Positions 1-11,800 of a stretch of 64,000 nucleotides of DNA are shown here, piece by piece. The notes under the pieces were generated by a model that saw only the letters and a program-made list of their open reading frames with translations, did no database searches and was not told the DNA's origin. Each line of letters opens with the position of its first letter. The stretch's first letter is position 1. A program made the translations under genes and the position numbers. The stretch comes from Terfezia claveryi (taxonomy: Eukaryota; Ascomycota; Pezizomycetes; Pezizales; Pezizaceae): NCBI GenBank assembly GCA_015179025.1, contig WHUX01000011.1, positions 310,001 through 374,000 of the forward strand, read 5' to 3'.

Positions 1-1558
1 ATTGGGACAGACTGGCGGCCAGCATTACTTTGGAGCAGGGCAAGACCTTCAGCGATGCCAAAGGCGATGTTTTGAGGGGATTGCAGGTTGCAGAAGTAGG
101 TCGATTCGCACATCCATGAGGCAGTGTAGATGAATGTTAATTGACTTGTCCTCGGGATAGACTGCATGTGGTATCACTACGCAGTTGACAGGAGAGGTTT
201 TGGAGGTAGCTAAGGATATGGAGACAAGGAGTTATCGTGAGCCACTGGGCGTAGTGGCCGCAATTTGTCCATTCAGTGAGCAACCTACAGGCCCCCCCCA
301 AAATACGAGGCACAGCTGACACACATAAAAAAGATTTCCCGGCTATGATCCCACTATGGTGTCTCCCATTGGCTACAGTCACCGGTAACTGCCTGATTAT
401 GAAGCCTTCAGAAAGAGAGTAGGTGGTTCTTTTCCCCAACTTTATGCAATGTCCTCTAACCCCGATGTCCTAGTCCTGGTGCTGCTATGATCATTGCAGA
501 GCTCGCCAAGGAAGCTGGTCTTCCAGATGGTGTTCTCAATATCGTCCACGGTGCGGCAAAGACTGTGGACTTCATCATTGACGAACCCCGTATCAAAGCC
601 ATCAGTTTTGTAGGAAGTGACAAGGCAGGAAAATACATCTACGCCCGTGGCTCTGAGAAGGGTAAGCGAGTGCAAGCCAACCTTGGTGCAAAGAACCACG
701 CTTGGTATTTAACACCCCCAGAGTATCCCTAGTTCCAATTCTAACTGTGCTCTAGTGTAATGCCCGACGCAAACAAGAATGCCACCCTCAATGCCATCGT
801 CGGAGCTGCCTTTGGAGCTGCGGGTCAACGCTGCATGGCCCTCTCCACTCTTGTCCTTGTTGGTGAAACTAGAAACTGGCTTCCTGAGATCGTTGAGCGG
901 GCCAAACTTCTCAAAGTCAACGGTGGTTTCGAAAAAGGTGCCGATCTCGGCCCCGTTATCTCCCCCCAGTCCAAGGTGCGCATTGAAGGTCTTATCCAGA
1001 GCGGTGTTGATGATGGTGCTACATTGTTGCTCGATGGTAGAGGATACAAACCACCAAAGTACCCGAATGGGAACTTTGTTGGCCCTACTATCTTGTCCAA
1101 TGTTAAGCCTAGCATGAGGTGCTACAAAGAAGAGATCTTTGGTCCTGTACTTGTCTGTTTGGAGGTGGAGACTTTGGATGAAGCGATCAACCTTATCAAT
1201 GCGAATGAGTATGGTAATGGTGTGGCTATTTTTACCAACAGCGGCGCGGTTGCAGGGAAATTCCAGAGGGATATTGAAGCTGGTCAGGTTGGAATCAACG
1301 TACGCCTCTACATTCCATTGATTTTGATACCTAGGGTGTTGGCTCTGATCGAATGATTGCTAGGTCCCCATCCCCGTCCCGCTCCCAATGTTCTCTTTCA
1401 CCGGCAACAAGAATTCCATTGCCGGAAATGGAGGAAACTACTTTTATGGCAAAGCCGGATTGAACTTCTACACGCAACTCAAGACTGTCACTGCCCTCTG
1501 GAGAAGTGAGGATGCTGTTAATACTAAGGCAACCGTGCACATGCCGACCCACAGCTAA
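1..1558 (+). CDS. Methylmalonate-semialdehyde dehydrogenase (acylating), 5'-truncated by the window edge
   Basis: This is a CoA-acylating aldehyde dehydrogenase of the ALDH6 family. It converts methylmalonate semialdehyde to propionyl-CoA in valine and pyrimidine breakdown, and in known members acts in mitochondria. Six exon pieces can be spliced in one frame: about 2-95, 161-275, 334-418, 474-704, 756-1299 and 1364-1558. The product shows family blocks such as [51 protein letters not shown] and GQRCMALS, where the Cys near position 835 is the expected nucleophile, and it ends in VHMPTHS. The five introns are short with GT..AG ends. The N-terminus, with any mitochondrial presequence and the start codon, lies left of the window. 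It is convergent with the dUTPase gene. Family assignment is secure. Confidence 0.95.
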
Positions 1559-1886
1559 GAAATTGTATGAAAATTCATTAGAGATATCCATAGGCTTTCC
1601 TAATCTTAATGTTATAACGAACGTCTTTCCTTTTGAGCTATCTTGGGCAGGCATATTTTACTGTACCTAGCCTTTGGCTTTATTTATTACGTAGCTACCT
1701 AAGCTATTTTATATTGTTTTTCTGGTTTCTCTGCCATCAGGCAGGGCTGCTATTCAATTATTGGTACTCATCATGCTCTGCCCAGCCTCATTTTTCTTCA
1801 TTTGAGCTTTTGAATGCCATGGTAGGGAATTAACGGAAATAGTACGTCAACACGAAAATACCACATCAAGATTATGTGGAGGATAT
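1559..1886. other. Convergent 3' intergenic region
   Basis: This is the space between the stop codons of the dehydrogenase (+) and the dUTPase (-). It is AT-rich with T-rich stretches that fit shared 3' untranslated regions. No gene is seen. Confidence 0.5.
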
Positions 1887-2761
1887 TCAGTTAAGAGAGG
1901 CATGGCCACCGGTGCTCCCAAATCCTCCAGCACCCCTAACCGATGCTGGGAGTTCTGTCACCGTGACGACTTCCGGTGTATAGATCTGTCACACAAGATA
2001 ATTAGCATATGTATTTGATGCGATATGAGGGTAACTGTATATCGTGCCGGAGCAAAACTAACCCTCTCCAAAATTAACTGGGCAACCCTATCTCCCTCCT
2101 TAACCTCAAAATCCACATCTGCGTGGTTAAAGAGCAAGATCTTGACCTGCCCGCGGTAATCGGCATCGATGACACCCGCGCCAACGTCGATGAAGTTCTT
2201 CACCGCAAGGCCGGAGCGGGGAGCGATACGTCCATAGGTACCGGCGGGAACGGCGATGGAGATGTCGGTGTCAACAAGAGCGCGGCCGTGAGCGGGGATT
2301 ACGGTGTTTTGGGCACTTGGAAGGTTGGGAAGGGGAATTTAGTTATATGATATATCACAGCCAATTCCTCCCATATTAACCCATCACCGCCCATAACACA
2401 ACTCAGAACAAGAGCATGAAACCTACCTATAGACATCATACCCCGCCGCAAATTCACTCCCTCTCGTCGGGGCCCTTCCCTTGTCACTAAGCAGCTTCAC
2501 TAACAGCGTCGGGGCCTGCTCATTCGGGATTTCCGTGATCTTTGCCGCCGTGACATCTACCTCTTCCGCTGCCTGAGGCTGGGCAGCTTCATCACCGTGG
2601 TCAGAGCTTACAGTGTCGGTTTTTTGCTTCTTGGGGGTATGGTGGAAATCGTGAGCGGAGGGGCGTTTTTCAACGGCTTTGTCGAGGATGGGGAGGGTGT
2701 CTTGGGCTGTAGTGGTGGGGGATGGCGAGGTGACGTCGATGGAGGCGGCGGAGTCGGACAT
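1887..2761 (-). CDS. DUT1: dUTP diphosphatase (trimeric dUTPase) with N-terminal extension
   Basis: dUTPase hydrolyses dUTP to dUMP and pyrophosphate, keeping uracil out of DNA and supplying dUMP for thymidylate synthesis. Three exons (2761-2427, 2315-2063, 1985-1887) give about 228 residues. Family motifs appear in order: AAGYDVYSA (motif 1), APRSGLAVK (motif 2), [11 protein letters not shown] (motif 3, catalytic Asp), [12 protein letters not shown] (motif 4) and a Gly-rich C-terminal [11 protein letters not shown] arm (motif 5) that closes over the active site in homologues. I chose the ATG at 2761 (MSDSAASID) because the frame upstream of it is not protein-like. About 90 residues precede the catalytic core. 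This segment is Ser/Thr/acidic with a basic TPKKQK patch, possibly a nuclear localisation signal (inference). Confidence 0.94.
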
Positions 2762-3212
2762 GTTTATTAGTTGTAGTGAGGTTGTATGAGTAGGTAGGTA
2801 GGTGAGGTGAGGTGAGGTTGGCCGTCGGGAGTCAATGTTATAGAAGTGCAAGCCAGGCTTAAGGTGAGGGGAGGAAAGGTTATAATTAAGGTTATACGAT
2901 TAAGTACCTAGTTGTCCTCTAGAGGCACGGCACGGCCTACTCAGGCAAACAACAATTCGGTTTGCAGAAGCCAATTGCTCAATTGCGTTCTGTCTTGGGT
3001 GACGTGTAAAGAAAGTACCAGCTCCTGCGTCCTGGGTAATCTAAATTTTTGTCAACGGTAAATCCCAGACGATGTCAAACCCTACCGTACCTCATGCAGC
3101 GCGTCGGCTTGCCGAGGGAGGCAATGCTTGCCCTATTGGGGTGTTTTTTACATATGAGATAGCAATAATATTAGTATATAATTTCAGCAGAACACCAATT
3201 GTTATCAAATAT
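2762..3212. other. dUTPase upstream region
   Basis: Non-coding DNA between the dUTPase start and the tRNA gene; it should hold the dUTPase promoter. Short GGTGA/GTAGG-type repeats lie just upstream of the start (about 2790-2820). No gene is seen. Confidence 0.4.
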
Positions 3213-3286
3213 GGTTTCGTGGTGTAGTTGGTTATCACTTCTGTCTAACACACAGGCGGTCCCCGGTTCGAACCCGGGCGAAATCA
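3213..3286 (+). tRNA. tRNA-Val (anticodon AAC)
   Basis: A complete cloverleaf can be folded. The acceptor arm GGTTTCG pairs with CGAAATC (one G-T pair). The D arm has the stem GTG/CAC, and the anticodon arm TCTGT-CTAACAC-ACAGG carries anticodon AAC. The TPsiC arm is CCCGG-TTCGAAC-CCGGG and the discriminator base is A. There is no intron and CCA is not encoded, as in eukaryotes. AAC is the expected decoder of GUU/GUC valine codons after A34-to-inosine editing. T-rich sequence occurs just downstream (about 3300-3310 and 3358-3371), although the nearest T runs are short for a polymerase III terminator. Confidence 0.95.
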
Positions 3287-6200
3287 ATATATTTTGGGTT
3301 CCTTATTTTAAAAATTAGAATGAGTTGTAAGGCACAATGTACGTCTGTCAGATCATTTCTTTTTTTGTTTCTCACGTGCTTTCTGGAGAACAATAATGAG
3401 TTCCGGTGTCTGTCAAGCGACCGTTTACTGGTAAGTCAAACGTACTGTTCCGCAGGACCTGTCGGAGATTTTCTCCCCCGCAAAGGAAAGTATACCGTTT
3501 ACCCCACACACAAATACGTCCCCGATACCCGTTAGAGCGCAAACGAAAGATCTTCGATATGTACCCATAACTGTATTGGTCTGGATTTATAGCCTTGTGG
3601 AGTAGTCTGGTTGGCACAACACCCTCCTTGTGGAGATCGATTAAGTGGGCTGTTATGGTGAAAATATGGGGGATGGGGCTAGGTAAATATTGCTCCGCCA
3701 TATTCGCTAGCAAGCTGCTTTCTTTCCCTTGTGCGTACAGCCCCGCGGATAGCCAGGCGACGAAACCGGTACCTCGCACCCATGTAAGCTACTGCCCATA
3801 TTCCATAGTAGGTATGTAGGTGCCCCCCCCCCCCACACCCTTTACCCCCGTGGTGTGTGACAAAGGGCGATTTTGTGCCGTGGGTTATATTACCAGGTCC
3901 ACGGGACGCCCACAAGCAACCTAAAATCTAGGGACTAGATCAAACTATCAACTACAATTCCAACCTTACCCGCGAACAAGAAACCCCCCGGTAAGTAATA
4001 AAGAATGTGTAGTAGAAACACACAAATGAACCAAAGTAAGTAGTGTGGCTAGGGGTCTTCCTCGACTACACCGATAATGGAATTTTGACTACTGTGCGTG
4101 TGATCAACACCCTCCCTTCCCCACCATGCAGCAGGCATATGACTGGTGCAGACTCTGATATAACATCATATTTCATCAATTTACAACTTACTAAGGCTCC
4201 AGTGTCCTGGATCAAGGCGGATGCGGAATAGCAGGAGCTCTCCACTAAATAATGGGCGGTAGGGTAATAATATCCATGCCCTAGCTATATTGCAGAACTC
4301 AGAGAGGGGTACATGGCCAGGGAATCATATGACAGATACCTTACCTCCATAGGCGGTTATGTTCGGTTCATGGGTAATAATAATCCTAAGTCTGCAGTTT
4401 CGTTCCCCAAGGTCACTCCGCAAAAAAAGCACTGACCTAAACTAAAAAATAAAAATAAAAAACATAAAAGTAAGGCACCACGAAATAATCACCATTTCGA
4501 TTGCAAATTTCCCCCGTCGTATACGTTTTCTATTCCCGTAACAAGTTGCGTACTTGCCCACGGACTTACCAAACAAACGACCCCTAGATACGCAATTCCA
4601 CAAGGTATGTTACCTATACTCAACGGTAAATATACATATTCCTATCTCGACTGCCTTCTAAGCCTTGGTATTAGTCTATATCCCGTGATAGTTTCGTTAT
4701 TTGCTTATTGTTTACTTTGGACATTGACATGGGTACCTACCAAAGGGCTTGGGCTCCTCCATAACTCCGAGTGAAATGGCGTTACGGCCTGGAAGCCGCT
4801 ATTGTTACTATAGAGCTCCACTTACCCATATTGGAACGTTTTTGATAGAGCCGACTTACGGCAAACTGTTCTAGGTAGCTGACTACCCAAATAAGTAAGC
4901 CCGTTTTAGGTTTAACCTGTTAGGAAGCTCCGCCGTACTGTAGTTGTCAACATCCGTGACATGACGCTCACGGCTCCCGCGGCGGGATGATCATACTTTG
5001 CACATCTCGGTCACGGAATATGCACAACATAAACCTCCTGTCTTCACCCAAACTGCCTGCCACAATAATAATAATATAGCCGGTTTAGAGCGTTGTATGT
5101 AATACAGGGTGTTGTACACTAAACAAATTAGCTCGGCGACATATCTTGCCAGGATAATTTGCTGTAAGATAGTTAGGGTGACAAGAACGTTCGCATTCGG
5201 CGGTTATAAGCGGAGGGAGGAAGTCCATTGATGCCTTGCCAATACAAATGAAGTACATACTTATCCAGGTTGATACCAGGGGTTCAACGGATTGCCTTGA
5301 AATGAAATCAAATAATAGCTAGTTACCGGTACTTGGCCCAAGGTCGTACCGGTAGCGCATTCCTATCATAAATTTAAATTATACCAGCGCTCCTGAAACG
5401 AAATTCTCCTATCTTCGTCCATTCTTTCCGGCCTGCAAGAATTCGCCATTCAACAAGTAAAACTCATAAGGTATAATTTTCTCTTACGCGTCCGTAGGCC
5501 AGTACGGTAATGTAGTACAGTGAGGCCGCAAACATCCATGACCTGCAGTACGCCGCAAAAACCCGCAACAAGAAAAATCAGAGAGGAGAATCAATTCATT
5601 AAGAAATAGGTGAATTGAATCGCTTTTCTCGGGTAATACATGACTGCGGGCTGTCGGAGGCTGGCACCCCAGTACCGCGGGCAATGATCTCAGCTGGCGG
5701 GAGATGTGGAAGAGTGTGGGGTGCAGTAGAAACGATTTAGGGGAGGGTTAATCTCCGTGATATTGTTATATCGATAGACCTAAGTTTAGGACAAAATGGT
5801 TGCTAATTTGACTCAAGTAGTTGCTAATTTGTCTCAGTGGTTGCTAATTTGACTCAAGTTGGTGTTCTGATCGGCAAGGAGGCACTGTGGCCTCAAAATT
5901 GGTATGATATATTGTTGCTATCTTTGCCTACACATGTTCTGTAAGGGACAGGGATATTCTGATTCCCAGATAGTTATCGCGAGGCTAAATACCTGAATGA
6001 CCTAATTTACCAACTGAGATTGTATTTTTGTCACACACCTTCGTGTTATGGACCTAAATTTGCCCATTCTGTTGTATTTTGTTAGTGTGCTGAATTTGTT
6101 GGTGGCAGCAGCCCCACTCATCCGAACACCTGCAGCTCTGGGGTCAATAATGAGAGCGAAGAGGCTAGACACTCTATAACACATTACCAATCTCGAAATA

Positions 6201-7696
6201 GAGCACACTCCGTCAACAGCGCTGGCAGCTGAAGATTGAGGCCCTCAGGTTCAAACTTCAAAGTTGAATGCGCCTAGCTTAGAGGCGAGCCACATAACCC
6301 CCCTCCCCCTCGCCCGCCCCTTGTACTCTAAACCGGATCTGTGACATGGATAGGAAACCTCCGCTTAAGCACAAGGATACCTTACGTACGCCCAATGCAC
6401 GCAGTGCAGCGGAGTCAAAAGGCAGGAGGCATAGCAGCTTGCTTGCCGCCACATTTCGTCCCTCCCACGATGCGATGCATCATATTGCCTATCTTAGGGT
6501 ATCAGAAAAATGAAAAATCAAATTTATAGCGTAGGAGAATAAGTTCGGTTGTACTTCCTGGTCAATAGCTGGACCCGAGCGACCCGAGACAACAGAAGAC
6601 AAGACGAGACTAAGAGACTTGTCTTCACAGTCGGTGTGGATGTGGGTGTTGTGTCGGATGAACGTTGACACTGTGCTTTGACTCCATATCATTGGCTTGT
6701 CGATTGGAAGGCGAGTCTTGAGCCCAAGGCAGTAGTGATTATCGCCGCCCATCAAATCTTGTTTTTGCCATGAAATGGGGGAGACCTAAAACTGACTTGT
6801 GAAAGCTCCTAGCTTAGCACAAAATATAAGTAGCGGTCAGTATGAAAAGCAGAGTGTCAACGAGCCTCAACGCCAGACTAGAGCCTCAAAACGAATGCGA
6901 AATCTAAGCACATCGTCACTATTATTGGTTGATGTGCAACTGCGGCTCAGGTGTTGAGCATGAATTTCATCTGGTATGTGAACCGAAAGCATGAAGCATG
7001 GCGCTATGTTTGATATCTTTAAAACTGCATGTGGCTTTTTGGGTACAAGGCAAATTGAAGGGGATATTAACAAGATGTACCAATTCAACGATGAGATAAG
7101 AATTCCAATAGTACGAAAAAACACCAATAAACACAAAGTATCCGTGCCCACCTCATGCAATTCATATGGGACAGAGCGCAACAGCACCGCATCCCATGAC
7201 CCAAAGCCCAACCATCCAAGACCTGACCAGCGTAGGAGAACCGTATTACTAGTAGTGTACAAGAAGATTTTGCACCATTTCCCGTTCCCAGTACCAAATG
7301 CCGGCCGATCTTGTGCCCATGAAAGATGAATAGAGACCCAAACAATGATAAAGGAAAAAGCAATCAAGAAAAAATAAGGACACCCAAGGTTATGAAAACA
7401 AAACAGCAAAATAATGATGAGAACCCAAATACATCCAGCAAGAACCATCCGCAAAATTTCACAAATAGCAACCCAAACGAAGCTGAGGCAAATTGTAAAG
7501 GAAGATGTAAAGGCCATCTATGTGAACCAAGGATTTCCCAACACAGTTGTGTCCGGGTCCATATGCAAAAATGTATCGTCAAAAAGGAGGCAGCTACCTG
7601 AGGTATTAAAAAATTCAAGCCGAACCCTACTACCCGTGACACTGTAAAGCACAGAAAGGGTATTTGAGAAGAATGTAACCAGAAAAATCACTATTA
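3287..7696. other. Gene-poor region downstream of tRNA-Val
   Basis: About 4.4 kb without a recognisable gene. Open frames here are short, overlap on both strands and match no family I know. The region holds a 12-base C run at about 3823-3834, A-rich microsatellite-like sequence around 4440-4470, and the 20-bp tandem repeat at 5800-5860. The part nearest 7.7 kb is downstream of the flbC-like gene and may include its 3' UTR. Position next to a tRNA gene and loss of coding signal fit old insertion debris, but no element ends were identified. Confidence 0.4.
5800..5860. repeat. Three tandem copies of a 20-21 bp unit
   Basis: The unit TTGCTAATTTGACTCAAG plus 2-3 bases occurs three times head to tail at 5800-5820, 5821-5840 and 5841-5860. 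The middle copy differs at a few positions (GTCTCAG instead of GACTCAAG). Nothing coding overlaps it. It could be regulatory or a relic of a mobile element; the sequence does not decide. Confidence 0.85.
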
Positions 7697-8805
7697 TCAA
7701 TTGGTAGTCTGTTGGTTTCTGTGAACCTTCTTGTGCCTCCTGAGGTTTGATACTACGGAGAATTTGCGGCCACATCCTTCTACTTCGCAAGAGAATGCTA
7801 AACGAGGCAATTAGTAAGTAAGTAGAGCTTTAAAGTTAGACGTTGCAAGAGTTTAAACGTACGCTTTTCTCCTGTGTGACTATACGTATGTGTGAGCAGG
7901 GAGCTGGGCCTAGTGAAACGCTTATCGCAAATCTTGCATCTATGCTTCTTTTGTGTGCTAGAAGTTGTTTTTGAGCTGAATATGCTCATCATGCTCTGTG
8001 CACCGTTGGTTGGTGTATTACTTGATATGTAACCAGCGGGCCTGGGAAGAGTCCGAGAAACAGACTCCGTTGGGGTTTCGCCTGAGCTGATGTCCGTAGC
8101 AGAAGAATCCACAGACCCATAGTATGGGTGGTAAGAGCCAGCTGAAGAAATTGACGAACTGGTAGAATGATTATTGTAGTAGCTGTCTTGACGGTTACGA
8201 GCATTTCGAGCTCCCGATTGACTCATGGCAAGCATACCACGTGCAGAATCAATAGCATCCGTAAAGTTTTCATGTCGTAGATTCGAGTATGTTGGTGCAG
8301 TTGCGCCATTCATACCACGCCAGTCAATCATGGAATTCTGCCTTTGGCGAGCAACCTCAACTGGCGTCCCCAGGAATGTGGATGATGGCACCGAAGGAGT
8401 TGACATCCTCCTGCCCTCATTAGCAAGATATGAAACGCGATTCACTGGGTTCGATGTGAAGTCGAACATCGTAGGTCCTCCAAGGGTAGTGACGGGGAAG
8501 GAGCTTGCAGTTGGTGACGCTGCTGATGATTCAGGCATGCTGTGGTCTCCTGTATAGGCGTTGGTCTGTGAGAACATCTCAGGTGAAAAGTATGGTGGAG
8601 CCATCTGTCGATCAGTATTTGCGGCTGCCGAGTTCATGGAAGGGTAGTGTGACATCGATGCTGCTCGTTCCTGTCGGAGGAAGCTTCCATCGGGAGCTAA
8701 TGTAGTAGGCAATAATTGTGCAGATGAGGTAGCAGTGCTTTGGGGGAATGGATTTGTAAATTGAATGCCCATAGAGTTGGGGTAGTAAGATGAAAGTCGA
8801 GACAT
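7697..8805 (-). CDS. flbC: FlbC-like C2H2 zinc-finger transcription factor
   Basis: Two exons (8805-7863 and 7797-7697) give 347 residues. The first 285 are low-complexity and rich in Ser, Thr, Asn and Pro, as in activation regions. Two C2H2 fingers close the protein. Finger 1 (residues about 290-310) starts CKICDKRFTRPSSL and ends in HTYSH. Finger 2 (about 318-340) starts CEVEGCGRKFSVVSNL. They are joined by the classic TGEKPF linker, which is restored only when the intron is removed. Two C-terminal fingers with these signatures and a total near 350 residues match Aspergillus FlbC, an upstream activator of conidiation. Nuclear DNA binding is family knowledge; the targets and role in this species are inference. 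The product ends a few residues after finger 2. A very long non-coding region lies upstream. Confidence 0.88.
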
Positions 8806-11800
8806 AGCGAACTACAAGGTTGTTGATTTTCGGATATTTGAGGGCTTCTGGATCATTAGCGAGCGTTCGCGGAATGAAAGGGATAAGCCCAGGGAAGGGA
8901 GGTTCACTGTCAAATGTAATCGATCGTCAAGTTCAACCGTGCGTATGGCGAAGGGTACACAGGTAACTGCAAGATGAGACAGGAAGTTCCTATATCAGCA
9001 AGGAGTGTGACGCGGCGCCCGGTACGAGTCAAGTGGAAACTCAGAAATCAGCAGAACGATCGTCGGGTTGGGGGGACAGGAGCTTCTTCAATATGGATGG
9101 GTGTGAACGATATAGCGATTTCCGTGACGTCTCGTCTCGTTAGAGGGATGAAGGTCGATCACAAAACACGGCGCGGCGAGGGTTTAAGAGTAAGTGGATT
9201 TGGGGGGGGGGGGGGGCTGCGGATTGAGTTTGGTCGGACGCAGGCAAGCGAGCACAGACAAGCTTGAATTTTTAGGTGCACTGGTTGTTGGAGGGGTGGT
9301 ATAGGTGGAAGGGTTAGGATGGTTTCGTTTCCTGGTAGGGATATGAGCAGGGTGCACAGCTCAGTTGCAAGTGGTGTGTGGGAGGATTTCTGGTTGTTGT
9401 CTGGGAGGACGGCAATAAGGTAAATTTGGACTGAGCCGGGGCTGGGATCGAGAGAATGCCTGAGTCTGTTGGCGAGGAGAGCGTCTGTTTCGTCTCTTTT
9501 CTGCTCTCTCGAAGATTGCGTGTGTGAGCTTTTTTTAATTCCAACTAATCATATCTTGTCCCTGGAAACTCACGGGGAGGGTGGTGCCAGAAGGTAACTA
9601 ACTGTCTGTACCTAACAAAACTCCCACACGAAGAGCTTTCTCACACAACTGGTTGCCCTAGCTGTTTGGGCCTATGGGACTCTGCTGCGAGGCACACAAG
9701 CCAACGGTTTTGGTGCTTGATCCCCTTAGCGCTTCCGTTAGAAAAAATAACTGAACGGCAGTTTGGCTAGTATTGGTATATCTGGGGACGTGTAACAGTA
9801 GTGGGCGCAATGGGGGGTGCTGAGTGGGCGGGTGAAAGTCGGGGCATCTCAGCAGCTTCCAACAAGGCTGGGCAAGGGTACGATGCATTATTGTGTCCAT
9901 AGGGACAGGGGAGACAGGGGCCACTAAATTCCCCATGAACATGCATCTTTTCGAGCCCCAGGTGGGTGTAAGACTGTAGTTGGGCCGGAATAGAAAAAAA
10001 ACAGCCGGAGGTGATGGAGAGAGAAGAAGGCGGGTGAGGAGAGAGGTTCACACACAAATGGGGCTCTTGTAGAGACTAGCTGAGAGTTCCAATTGAACTC
10101 AAAATGGCTTTTTATTGAGGTGAGCAGAGTTCATCAACGACGCTAAGTACTCGTCTCCTCACTTCGATGCTGTCGCTAGCCAACTCTCTACCTTCCACTC
10201 GTCAGCGAGGCTCCTCTCTTTGCTCGTCACAGTAGATACTAGATAAGAGCAGATGTTCGCTTCAAGACGTACAGAGGGACGGCAAAGGAATTTTCCTGGC
10301 GGAGGGATGTCGGTGATCAATGATTATCGAGCTTTCTGTCCAAGGCGGTATTTAGGCAACGATTCTGACTAACGAAAGGATGATGAGAGTGATCAAAGGG
10401 GAGTTCGACTGCAGGTGGATCCCGAGGGGCGTTGAAACGGTGGAGTATGAGGGCGAGGATCTTAAGGAAGGAAAGAAACCAGCAGACAATTTGCTACCGA
10501 CCACTAGTGGACTCTCCGGACATCCTGCCTACTTAACTGCGTCGATGCCTCAGCACTGTCATGGCTACTGGCTACTTGACTCAGGGAGTCTTGCCTCCAG
10601 TACCCCAATACCTCCTCGTCTTACTACCGTGCTCTAATATCTTAACACTGGCCTGCTCGATCTCGACCATACATACAACCTTGGCCATGCCTGCTCACTG
10701 CAACAATCAATTCCTGATTAATCTCTAGCCACAGATAGAACTGATGCCCTCAGTCGTTCCACACATAACGTCTATAACATGGGGCGCCATGACCACGAAC
10801 GCCCCACGACGTCTAGCCCAAAGACAGGTTCTCACTGCCCAGCCAAGTTTCCCAACTGAGTAAGCTCGAAAGCGCGATGCCATCACCCCCAGGTTTGCCT
10901 TAAAATAAAGCAAGATTTGGCGAGCCCAAGTGACGGTGGATTGAACCCTCATCAAGGTACTAAGCACTTTCCAGTTATTCATAATTACATTGGTAAACAG
11001 CAACTGCCACTTTTTCAGCTTCAAATGTTGCTGACCCAAGTTGGCACCCACAGTGATTCTGTCCTATTCCTAATCTTCTGTGTGGAAGATTAAGATGAAT
11101 TTGCACATTCACTGCCCTGTGAAGTCTCGAGAAAATTGGTCGATTATCCGGACACGCTTTAATCGATATCAAGAAAGTGCTAGCCGAGTCGAGCCCCGTG
11201 CTCGAGTATTATACAGCGTTGTGCTGAGCACGGCGTTTCCATGGCCTCGAGCAAGGGTATGCCCTTGTCGCAATGACGATTTTCGTTGTTTCAAGTTCTG
11301 CAAGCCGTGATCAGGGAACGGAAGAGGAAGTGGCGGTTGGCGGCAGGCGGTGCCAAGCAAATATATATCCCAGTCCTAAGTTCCTGGTAGGCCGAGATTA
11401 AGCACCCTCTCTGAACGGCTGTTGTTCGCAGTACCGGTATATAGCTTCGCCTTTGCTGATCATCCAGCGATCAGGTGTTGCTACTGTTTGGCAAGGCAAC
11501 ATCTTACTCACGGTCGTCGTAACATTTTATCACTTGAAAAATAAGGTCGACTTGTTTATTGTGCTACCACAGCTGACAATATGAACCTGGAGCTCGTGAA
11601 GTTGCTAGGACATGTGCAAGCACTTATTAGGATTGCTGACATCTACGCCCAGGCATTTGCCACCCAGATACAAGGGTCCAGGCACTGCCCAAAGCTTGCA
11701 GAGAAGTCCCTAGCCATCCCTGAATGTTAACGTTCTGGTCTCTTTGCTCACCTTTTGGGCGACTTTCTCGGCCGGGGTTTCTCATTTTGTCTTTAGCCAA

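Noticed and set aside
6867..7517. 216-codon minus-strand frame with hydrophobic stretches.
   Set aside because: Three other open frames overlap it on both strands, the Cys/Trp-rich composition is random-looking, and no family is recognised; it lies downstream of flbC.
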